In this document: positions 1 to 4,647 of the stretch, piece by piece
Layout of the letters: the number at the start of each line of letters is the position of its first letter
Position numbering within the stretch: the stretch's first letter is position 1
Assembly: GCA_035517115.1 (NCBI GenBank)
Contig: DATIZL010000085.1
Span: forward strand, 1 to 5,467
Source: Hyphomicrobium_A sp035517115
GTDB taxonomy: Bacteria; Pseudomonadota; Alphaproteobacteria; Rhizobiales; Hyphomicrobiaceae
DNA length: 5,467 nt
Direction of reading: 5' to 3'
Translations under genes and position numbers: made by a program
Notes under the pieces: generated by a model
Told to the model about the DNA's origin: nothing
The model's database searches: none
Seen by the model: only the letters and a program-made list of their open reading frames with translations

Positions 1-1
1 A

Positions 2-1012
2 GCGCGCGATGCAGCCTTCGACGGCAAGTTCTTCACCGCGGTGGCAACGACCGGCATCTATTGCCGCCCCTCCTGCCCGGCGCGGCACCCCTTGCGCGAG
101 AACGTTCGCTTCTACGCGACGGGCGCGGACGCGGAGGCTGCTGGCTTCCGCCCCTGCAAGCGCTGCAAGCCGGATGCTTTATCGCTGCGTGATGAGCACG
201 CGGAAAAGATCGCTGCAGCGTGCCGGCTGATCGAGGACGCGACGGAGCCGCCCAAGCTCGACGAGCTGGCGGCCGCGGCCGGCCTCAGCCCCTACCACTT
301 CCACCGCATCTTCAAGGCCGCAACCGGCCTGACGCCGAAGGCCTACGCCACCGCACGGCGGAACAAGGCCGTGCGCGATACTCTGCAGAGGAGCAATTCC
401 GTGACGGATGCCATCTACGAGGCGGGCTTCAACTCGAGCGGCCGCTTCTATGCCAACTCCACCGAGGTGCTCGGCATGACGCCCACCAAGTTCCGCAAGG
501 GAGGCGCGAACGAGGATATTCGCTATGCCTTTGGCCACTCTTCGCTGGGCAGCGTGCTCGTCGCCGCGAGCGAAAAAGGCGTGTGCGCAATTCTGATCGG
601 CGACGACCCCCATGCGCTTGCCGCAGAGTTGCGCGATCGCTTCCCGCGCGCGCAGCTGACTGCGGCCGGCCCCGGTTTCAAGAAGACCATCGCCAAGGCC
701 ATTCGGCTTGTGGAGGCGCCGGCATCGAGCGTGGACCTCCCGCTCGATGTGCGCGGCACGGCGTTTCAGCACCGCGTATGGAAGGCGCTGCGGGACATTC
801 CGGCGGGCTCGACCGCGACCTACACGGAGATCGCGCGGCGCATCGGCGAGCCCAAGTCGGTGCGCGCGGTGGCGGGCGCCTGCGCGGCAAATCCCGTCGC
901 CATAGCCGTCCCCTGCCATCGCGTGGTCAGGAGGGATGGAGATCTCGCCGGCTACCGCTGGGGCGTCGAGCGCAAGCGTGAGCTGTTGCGCCGCGAGGGC
1001 AAGGCAAAGTGA
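2..1012 (+). CDS. ada: Ada: methylphosphotriester/O6-alkylguanine-DNA alkyltransferase and AraC-type activator (5' truncated by window edge)
   Basis: Cytoplasmic DNA-repair sensor. In the known family, an N-terminal Zn-bound Cys takes methyl groups from phosphotriesters and turns the protein into an activator of alkylation-repair genes; a C-terminal Cys removes O6-alkylguanine and O4-alkylthymine lesions. The open frame runs in from the left edge. Counting the codon at 2-4 as residue 1, 336 residues are present and about 17 are missing compared with E. coli Ada (from memory). The four zinc cysteines are C21 and C25 (YCRPSC) and C52 and C55 (RPCKRC). Two AraC-type helix-turn-helix units lie near residues 85-110 and 133-165. 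The alkyltransferase domain includes GTAFQHRVW from 252, RAVAGACAANP, and catalytic C305 in PCHRVV (codon 914-916). All catalytic residues are intact, so it should be functional. The GTG at 41 is an internal valine, not the start. The gene ends 7 nt before a hairpin and faces the minus-strand PRC gene tail to tail. Confidence 0.96.
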   Translation, partial: ARDAAFDGKFFTAVATTGIYCRPSCPARHPLRENVRFYATGADAEAAGFRPCKRCKPDALSLRDEHAEKIAAACRLIEDATEPPKLDELAAAAGLSPYHFHRIFKAATGLTPKAYATARRNKAVRDTLQRSNSVTDAIYEAGFNSSGRFYANSTEVLGMTPTKFRKGGANEDIRYAFGHSSLGSVLVAASEKGVCAILIGDDPHALAAELRDRFPRAQLTAAGPGFKKTIAKAIRLVEAPASSVDLPLDVRGTAFQHRVWKALRDIPAGSTATYTEIARRIGEPKSVRAVAGACAANPVAIAVPCHRVVRRDGDLAGYRWGVERKRELLRREGKAK

Positions 1013-1019
1013 AAAGAGG

Positions 1020-1045
1020 TGCGGCGGCTGAAGCGTGCCGCCGCA
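1020..1045. terminator. Perfect 9-bp stem between convergent genes, probable bidirectional terminator
   Basis: TGCGGCGGC (1020-1028) pairs perfectly with GCCGCCGCA (1037-1045) around an 8-nt loop. It sits 7 nt after the ada stop and 9 nt after the PRC-gene stop. For minus-strand transcripts the stem is followed by a pyrimidine-rich run containing TTTT. For plus-strand transcripts there is no clear T tract, so termination of ada is less certain. Confidence 0.6.
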
Positions 1046-1054
1046 GATCTAGGC

Positions 1055-1609
1055 TTACTTCTTGTTCCAGGCCGGCTGTGCGTCGAGCTGGTCCTCGGTG
1101 AGCTCGGTGATGATATCGCCATCCTTGAGCTTCAACCGATCGAGCGTGATGATCGAGTCCTTCGAGCCGAAGCCGAGGAAGCCGCCGTGCACTACGGCGA
1201 CGCCTTTGACCTCTCCCTTCTTGTCCTGCAGAACCGCATCGACCTCGCCGATCTTCTTGCCGTTCTTGTCGTAGACGTCCATCTCCGCCACGCGATCGGC
1301 GGGGATCGCCCACGGCTGCACGAGCTTCTTGCCGTCATCGACCGCGGTGAGCTCGGTGATGACGACCTCGGCAGGGACCTCCGCCTGCTGCTGCGGCGCA
1401 GCAGCAGGCGCGGGAGTGGCCGCCTCCTTCGTCGGCTGGGACGCGGGCGTCGCCGCGTCCTTCATGGGCGCGGGGACCGGTGCCGGCTCGGCGGCTGCCG
1501 GCGGGGGAGCCGGAAGACCGGGATCGGATTTCGGCGTCATCGCGTCCTCGGCCAAGGCTTGGCCGGCAAAAAGAAACGCAGACGCCACAAGGCACAGTTT
1601 AGCTTTCAT
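1055..1609 (-). CDS. Exported PRC-barrel domain protein with Ala/Pro-rich linker
   Basis: Protein of 184 residues. Residues 1-20 form a classical Sec signal peptide (MKAK, hydrophobic core, likely cleavage after ALA at 20). Residues ~23-80 are a low-complexity Ala/Pro/Thr/Glu linker containing two similar units, KDAATPA and KEAATPA. Residues ~96-170 resemble a PRC-barrel: PWAIPADRV, then DVYDKNGKKIGEVDAVLQDKKGEVKGVAVVHG, given here in two parts (DVYDKNGKKIGEV and DAVLQDKKGEVKGVAVVHG), then GFGSKDSIITLDRLKL. PRC-barrels are small beta domains in RimM, photosynthetic reaction-centre H subunit and many exported alphaproteobacterial proteins; they usually bind a partner, and no catalysis is expected. 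I inferred the domain from motif pattern only. The ATG at 1607-1609 was preferred over an in-frame ATG 11 codons upstream because it has AGGAGG 5 nt before it and gives a clean signal peptide. It is the last of three codirectional genes, 60 nt after the NTF2-like gene. Specific role unknown; an envelope or stress role is a guess. Confidence 0.85.
   Translation of the reverse strand: MKAKLCLVASAFLFAGQALAEDAMTPKSDPGLPAPPPAAAEPAPVPAPMKDAATPASQPTKEAATPAPAAAPQQQAEVPAEVVITELTAVDDGKKLVQPWAIPADRVAEMDVYDKNGKKIGEVDAVLQDKKGEVKGVAVVHGGFLGFGSKDSIITLDRLKLKDGDIITELTEDQLDAQPAWNKK
1096..1362. repeat. In-frame 18-bp direct repeat inside the PRC-barrel gene
   Basis: CGGTGAGCTCGGTGATGA occurs exactly at 1096-1113 and 1345-1362, 249 nt (83 codons) apart and in the same frame. 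On the coding strand both copies encode the peptide ITELT, at residues 84-88 just before the barrel and 167-171 near the C-terminus. The identical codons suggest an internal duplication or conversion rather than chance protein similarity. Confidence 0.75.
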
Positions 1610-1614
1610 GGACA

Positions 1615-1620
1615 CCTCCT
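1615..1620 (-). promoter_or_regulatory. Strong ribosome binding site of the PRC-barrel gene
   Basis: The minus strand reads AGGAGG followed by TGTCC and ATG, a perfect anti-16S match at 5-nt spacing. It fixes the start at 1607-1609 and is the best Shine-Dalgarno in the window, suggesting this exported protein is translated more strongly than its operon partners. Confidence 0.85.
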
Positions 1621-1669
1621 GTTTTTTGAAAGCAGAACTCACTCCTTGGAAAACTCCTGCATCGGAAGC

Positions 1670-2167
1670 TCATGGTGATGGCGTGGCCGGGCGCTCGGGC
1701 GCCTCGTAGGCGATGTAGCGGATGATCCTCCAGGCGCCGTCCGGCTCCTTGCGGAACACGTCCAAGCCGGGCTCGATGGAGACGACCTGCTGGCCGTTCG
1801 GCAGCGTGACGGTGAGCTTCCACACGAGCCGCACCACCGCGATGTCGCCGGAGACGAGGATCTCGCGCACCTCGAGGTCGTAGGAGTAGCTCTTGCTCTT
1901 GTCGCCGAGCGAGCGCTGCATGCGATCGCAGATGTCGCGATAGTCGCGCTCGGGATAGCCGCGGAAGTCGTAGCGCAGGTCGGGCGCGAAGAGCGCGCAG
2001 GCCTTTTCCGCGTTGCCGCCGTTGAAGTCCTGCGTCCAGTGCGCGAGCGCGGAACGGATGGCCGCTTCGGCGCTGTCCTCGGCAAGCGCCTTCAGCGGCA
2101 TCGCCGCGATGAGCGCCAGCAGCGCGAAACCGAGCACATTGCCATTTGAGACACTGACGTCCAGCAT
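1670..2167 (-). CDS. Exported NTF2/SnoaL-fold protein, function unknown
   Basis: Protein of 165 residues. Residues 11-29 are a hydrophobic signal segment ending ALA before ED, so the mature form is likely ~136 residues. The mature part fits an NTF2-like (SnoaL/DUF4440 type) cone: an N-terminal helix IRSALAHWTQDFNGGNAEKA (37-56), ALFAPDLRYDFRG, then the strands YSYDLEVREILVSGDIAVV, VRLVWKLTVTLPNGQQ and GLDVFRKEPDGAWRIIRYI ending at ~152. The pattern of one helix plus a curved sheet closed by WRIIRY is typical. Family members may be enzymes, binding domains or immunity-like proteins, and no catalytic set is identifiable here. The start is the ATG at 2165-2167; only a weak AAGG lies 12 nt upstream, and the first ten residues have no Lys or Arg, which is odd for a signal peptide. 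The gene lies 21 nt after the hydrolase stop and in the same frame, so it is probably translated by coupling from a shared mRNA. Confidence 0.8.
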   Translation of the reverse strand: MLDVSVSNGNVLGFALLALIAAMPLKALAEDSAEAAIRSALAHWTQDFNGGNAEKACALFAPDLRYDFRGYPERDYRDICDRMQRSLGDKSKSYSYDLEVREILVSGDIAVVRLVWKLTVTLPNGQQVVSIEPGLDVFRKEPDGAWRIIRYIAYEAPERPATPSP

Positions 2168-2188
2168 GTTGCGTTCCAGCCTTGCGCC

Positions 2189-3196
2189 TCATGTCGGCGG
2201 CGCGAGCACCTGCTTGCGTGTGCGCCGCAAGATCTCGGCCACCGTTTGCTTGTAGCGGGCCTCCACCGCCTCCTTCTCGCCGTCGGCGTCGGTCCAGTTG
2301 AGCGTGAGGCAGAAGGTGACCGGCGTCGCCGCCACGATCATCTGCCCGGCAACTGCCAAGCAGTGGAATCCGTTCCAATCGATGCTGCCGCCCTTCAGGT
2401 AGGCGGGGGTGTCCTGCGGGACGACGAGCGCGATCGCATCGGCCATGGCCTGGATGCGCTTGAACTCGACGAGCGTCTCCTTCTTCGCGAAGAAGACGCC
2501 GGCGAGCGCACGCTTGTAATAGGAGACGAACTCGGAGGCCGGGCACACCATCGTCTCCTCGCCGTTGAGGGGATCGCGCGGCGCGCCCTGCGTTTTGCCG
2601 GCTTGCATCTCCTCGATGCCCTTCCAACCCATGTCCACGCCGGCGGGATAGCCGTCGATGTAGGAGAAGAAGCGCCGCGTTGAGTCGGGAATGCGGGCCT
2701 GGCTGAGGCCGGCCTCGCTGATGAAGGCGCCCACCTTGCCGGGGCCGAGGCGAAGGAGCGCAACGTCGGTCGCCGTGTTGTCGCTATGCGCGATCATCGC
2801 CTCGAGCACGATGCGGGCTTGGGTGGTGCCGGTGAGGTGCTCGAAGACGCCGCCGCCGACCGAGCGGACGCTGTCGTCGATGGCAAGTTGCTCGGACTCC
2901 GAAAGCCGCCCCTCCTCGACCTCCTTGAGGTAGGTCGCAAGCACAAACGTCTTGAAGGCGCTGCCGCAAAACAGCGGCGCATCGGGGTCGTGGGTGACGC
3001 GCCAGGGATCAGTGACGGCATCGACATCGAGCTGCGCGCTCTTTCGTCCGGGCAACGCGAGAAAGTCGTCGAGCAGCCCGGGGATGCCGCTGCCGGTGGG
3101 CGCGGCCCCGGCGCACGTCTGCCCCACTGCCGCCATGCCGGCCGTCACGCTGGCGAGCATCAGAAACTCACGCCGCCGAATGTCGGGCCTCAGCAA
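2189..3196 (-). CDS. Tat-exported serine hydrolase of the class A beta-lactamase fold
   Basis: Protein of 335 residues read from a TTG start. Residues 7-13 are RRREFLM, a twin-arginine motif, followed by a hydrophobic stretch and a possible cleavage site near AGA (29-31), so export of the folded protein to the periplasm is expected. The active-site set of penicillin-recognising serine enzymes is present: S79-A-F-K82 (nucleophile and base), S138-D-N140, and K268-G-G270. The 59-residue SxxK-to-SDN spacing is close to the 60 of class A enzymes, but SDN to KGG is 130 rather than about 104. I see no ExxxN omega-loop motif carrying the deacylating Glu. It could therefore be an inactive or slow beta-lactamase, a peptidoglycan-acting enzyme, or an esterase-like relative (Beta-lactamase2-type family). 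Antibiotic resistance should not be assumed. It leads the minus-strand cluster, with the NTF2-like gene 21 nt downstream, and diverges from nadD. Confidence 0.85.
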   Translation of the reverse strand: MLRPDIRRREFLMLASVTAGMAAVGQTCAGAAPTGSGIPGLLDDFLALPGRKSAQLDVDAVTDPWRVTHDPDAPLFCGSAFKTFVLATYLKEVEEGRLSESEQLAIDDSVRSVGGGVFEHLTGTTQARIVLEAMIAHSDNTATDVALLRLGPGKVGAFISEAGLSQARIPDSTRRFFSYIDGYPAGVDMGWKGIEEMQAGKTQGAPRDPLNGEETMVCPASEFVSYYKRALAGVFFAKKETLVEFKRIQAMADAIALVVPQDTPAYLKGGSIDWNGFHCLAVAGQMIVAATPVTFCLTLNWTDADGEKEAVEARYKQTVAEILRRTRKQVLAPPT

Positions 3197-3331
3197 TGCC
3201 AGCTCCGATCAGCCTCACGTCATGGGCCGCCACAGAATTGGCAGAGCAATAATGACCGGGCGGTTACCGAAGTTGCATCGGCGCGCTTAAAGACGCGTTT
3301 CGCGCCGCGCTCCCGCCGCCTAGAATTGCTA
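3197..3331. promoter_or_regulatory. Divergent intergenic region between the hydrolase gene and nadD
   Basis: These 135 nt separate oppositely oriented start codons, so promoters for both the minus-strand cluster and nadD are expected here. The stretch around 3236-3295 is richer in A and T than the flanking genes. I could not find a convincing -35/-10 pair at proper spacing on either strand; TTGCTC and CATGA-like boxes on the minus strand are too weak to call. No strong dyad or repeat stands out. Confidence 0.4.
3203..3206 (-). promoter_or_regulatory. Ribosome binding site supporting the TTG start of the hydrolase
   Basis: The minus strand reads GGAG, then CTGGCA, then TTG at 3194-3196: a good core Shine-Dalgarno at 6-nt spacing. 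An in-frame TGA lies only 15 nt before this TTG. The next ATG (residue 13) would delete the twin-arginine motif, so the TTG is preferred. Confidence 0.65.
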
Positions 3332-3961
3332 ATGCTCAGATCCGCCTTGCAGAGCTTCGGCACCTTGCATGCACACCCGCCGCTCGCCCTTCCCGGCCAG
3401 CGCATCGGGTTGATGGGGGGGTCCTTCAACCCCCCGCATGAGGGCCACGTCGTCATCGCCGAAACGGCGCTGCGGCGGCTGAAGCTCGACCAGCTCTGGT
3501 GGATCGTCACCCCAGGCAACCCGCTCAAGTCGGCGGCCGGGCTGCCGGGCCTCGAGCGGCGCATGGCTGCGAGCCGCGCGCTCGCCTCCAACCCCGCCAT
3601 CAAGGTCGCAGGCTTCGAAGCCGAGCTCGGCAGCCCCTACACCTACGCCACCGTCCGCTACCTGCGGCGGCGGTTTCCAGGCACGCGATTCGTCTGGGTT
3701 ATGGGGGCCGACAACCTCGCCACCTTCGACCGCTGGCAGCACTGGCGCGAGATCGCCCGGCTGGTGCCGATCGCCGTGGTCGACCGGCCGGGCTGGCACC
3801 TCAAGGCGCTGGCCTCCCCCGCCGCGCGGGCCTTCGCCGGCCGGCGGCTGCCGGAACCGGCGGCGGCGCTGCTGGCGTTCCGCAAACCGCCTACCTGGGT
3901 CTTTTTGAGCACGCGCCTCTCGAAGACTTCCTCGACCGCGCTCCGGGCAATGGCCAGTTAA
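3332..3961 (+). CDS. nadD: Nicotinate-nucleotide adenylyltransferase NadD
   Basis: Cytoplasmic enzyme that joins nicotinate mononucleotide and ATP to give deamido-NAD and pyrophosphate, the penultimate step of NAD synthesis. The 209-residue protein shows the nucleotidyltransferase signature GGSFNPPHEGH at 29-39 (with the two catalytic-motif histidines), WWIVTPGNPLK at 56-66, YTYATVRYL at 103-111, GADNL at 125-129 and SSTALR at 200-205, the ISxTxxR-type phosphate-binding motif. The protein stops four residues after that motif; from memory this short tail is common in rhizobial NadD, so it is not read as truncation. The ATG at 3332-3334 gives the usual ~25-residue extension before the GGSF motif, but no Shine-Dalgarno precedes it; an in-frame TTG at 3326-3328 is an alternative and the mRNA could be leaderless. 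The same open frame continues far upstream but antisense to the hydrolase, so that part is spurious. It is followed by rsfS and rlmH. Confidence 0.95.
   Translation: MLRSALQSFGTLHAHPPLALPGQRIGLMGGSFNPPHEGHVVIAETALRRLKLDQLWWIVTPGNPLKSAAGLPGLERRMAASRALASNPAIKVAGFEAELGSPYTYATVRYLRRRFPGTRFVWVMGADNLATFDRWQHWREIARLVPIAVVDRPGWHLKALASPAARAFAGRRLPEPAAALLAFRKPPTWVFLSTRLSKTSSTALRAMAS
3415..3435 (+). repeat. G7/C6 inverted tract within the NadD ATP-binding motif
   Basis: Seven G (3415-3421) and six C (3430-3435) flank TCCTTCAA, so a 6-bp all-GC hairpin with an 8-nt loop can form in the mRNA about 84 nt after the start codon. The tracts encode the Gly-Gly and Pro-Pro of GGSFNPPH. They are explained by the protein motif plus GGG/CCC codon choice, but are a potential slippage or pausing site. 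Confidence 0.6.
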
Positions 3962-4176
3962 CTAAATGAAATTGCTTATGTTTATCTGGGGCCGTGCAAT
4001 CTCTGCATCGAGACCACAAAGCGAAGCCTATTGCTGCCCCCCGGCCCGAACGCTTATCTATTGCTTCGGCGGGAGCGTTGAGGCCCGCTGACAAGCGCCG
4101 GAGTGCTCGGGAGGCAGAACGGCACGCGCGGCGTCAGCCCTTCAAGGGTGGATGAGGAAAGGACAACCAGCAAACG
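3962..4176 (+). promoter_or_regulatory. Long nadD-rsfS intergenic leader with AT-rich patches and possible structure
   Basis: This 215-nt gap is unusual because nadD and rsfS are often close together. Its first 100 nt are AT-richer than the genes and hold three ATTGCT copies at 3971, 4030 and 4060; the last two are part of CTATTGCT repeats exactly 30 nt apart. A weak sigma-70-like pair is TTGCTG (4031-4036), a 17-nt spacer, and TTATCT (4054-4059). Further on, GCTGAC (4087-4092) can pair with GTCAGC (4133-4138), enclosing a possible inner GCGC/GCGC stem. A GAGGAAAGGA purine run at 4154-4163 lies 13 nt before the rsfS ATG, a long spacing for a ribosome binding site. A separate rsfS promoter is the simplest reading. 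No convincing RNA gene or conserved protein is seen. Confidence 0.4.
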
Positions 4177-4584
4177 ATGCGAACCGCAACTGAGGGTGCC
4201 CGCAAGGGTACGCCTCACGCTGAGCTTTTGTCCCACGGGCACAAGCCGGCTCTTCTGGTGAAGGACATCGTCCGTTGGCTCGACGAGGCCAAGGGCGAGG
4301 AGGCCGTGACGATCGACCTCAAGGGGAAATCTTCCATCGGCGACTACATGGTGATCGTGAGCGGCCGCTCGGACCGGCACGTGGGAGCGATCGCCGAGCA
4401 ACTGCAGCGCAAGCTGAAGGAGAAGGGCCTCGGCCGGGTTCGCGTTGAAGGCCTTGAAGCCTGCGACTGGGTTCTGCTCGATACCGGCGACGTCATCGTG
4501 CACATCTTCCGGCCCGAGGTGCGCGAGTTCTACAATCTCGAGAAGATGTGGTCGGCCGAGCGTCCGGCCGAGGTTGCGCACTAA
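4177..4584 (+). CDS. rsfS: Ribosomal silencing factor RsfS (Iojap/YbeB family)
   Basis: RsfS binds ribosomal protein uL14 on the 50S subunit and blocks joining with 30S, lowering translation during starvation or stationary phase. The 135-residue protein contains the family core: VKDIVRWLDEAKGEEAVTID (28-47), LKGKSSIGDYMVIVSGRSDRH (48-68, given as LKGKSSIGDYMV and IVSGRSDRH), then VEGLEACDWVLLDTGDVIVH (90-109), IFRPEVREFYNLEKMW (110-125). These strands and the Y57/W98 positions match the family pattern as I know it. Family members are typically ~105-120 residues; this one has an N-terminal extension of about 25 residues rich in Gly, His and Ala, which may be real or may mean translation begins later, although no better start with a ribosome binding site is visible. 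It lies 63 nt before rlmH, another ribosome-directed gene, as in many bacteria. Confidence 0.95.
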   Translation: MRTATEGARKGTPHAELLSHGHKPALLVKDIVRWLDEAKGEEAVTIDLKGKSSIGDYMVIVSGRSDRHVGAIAEQLQRKLKEKGLGRVRVEGLEACDWVLLDTGDVIVHIFRPEVREFYNLEKMWSAERPAEVAH

Positions 4585-4587
4585 CAG

Positions 4588-4601
4588 GGCCTAGAGAGGC
4601 C
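4588..4601 (+). repeat. Small hairpin just after rsfS
   Basis: GGCCT (4588-4592) pairs with AGGCC (4597-4601) around AGAG, beginning 4 nt after the rsfS stop. There is no following T tract, so it is not called a terminator; it could stabilise or separate the rsfS and rlmH parts of a shared mRNA. Confidence 0.4.
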
Positions 4602-4619
4602 ACGGCGCCCTCTGCGGCG

Positions 4620-4638
4620 TCCCGCCGGCAAAGCGGGA
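4620..4638 (+). promoter_or_regulatory. Hairpin overlapping the rlmH ribosome binding site
   Basis: TCCCGC (4620-4625) pairs with GCGGGA (4633-4638) around the 7-nt loop CGGCAAA. The 3' arm contains most of GGGAG (4635-4639), the Shine-Dalgarno lying 8 nt before the rlmH ATG. Folding would hide the ribosome binding site, so the stem may tune rlmH translation. That functional reading is inference. Confidence 0.4.
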
Positions 4639-4647
4639 GAAGCGCTG

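Noticed and set aside
179..919. Long minus-strand open frame opposite ada
   Set aside because: Shadow of a GC-rich gene: Arg/Ala/Gly-rich with no family motif, while the plus strand encodes a complete set of Ada motifs.
1599..2627. Long minus-strand frame spanning the NTF2-like and hydrolase genes
   Set aside because: Overlaps two genes with signal peptides and recognisable motifs; its product is Arg/Gly-rich without a domain.
3111..3118. Possible lipobox around C28 of the hydrolase
   Set aside because: The sequence GQTC lacks the Leu/Val at -3 and the Ala/Ser/Gly at -1 required for lipoprotein processing.
2189..3196. Calling the hydrolase an antibiotic-resistance beta-lactamase
   Set aside because: The fold motifs are present, but the deacylating Glu is not identifiable and the spacing differs, so resistance is not supported.
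2786..3331. In-frame 182-codon extension upstream of nadD
   Set aside because: It runs antisense through the hydrolase gene, is low complexity, and NadD is already full length from 3332.
4031..4059. Definite sigma-70 promoter for rsfS
   Set aside because: The boxes match the consensus at only about half the positions; spacing of 17 is good, but this is kept as a weak candidate only.
4054..4581. Minus-strand ORF opposite rsfS
   Set aside because: Antisense shadow of the strongly conserved RsfS frame; no ribosome binding site or motif.
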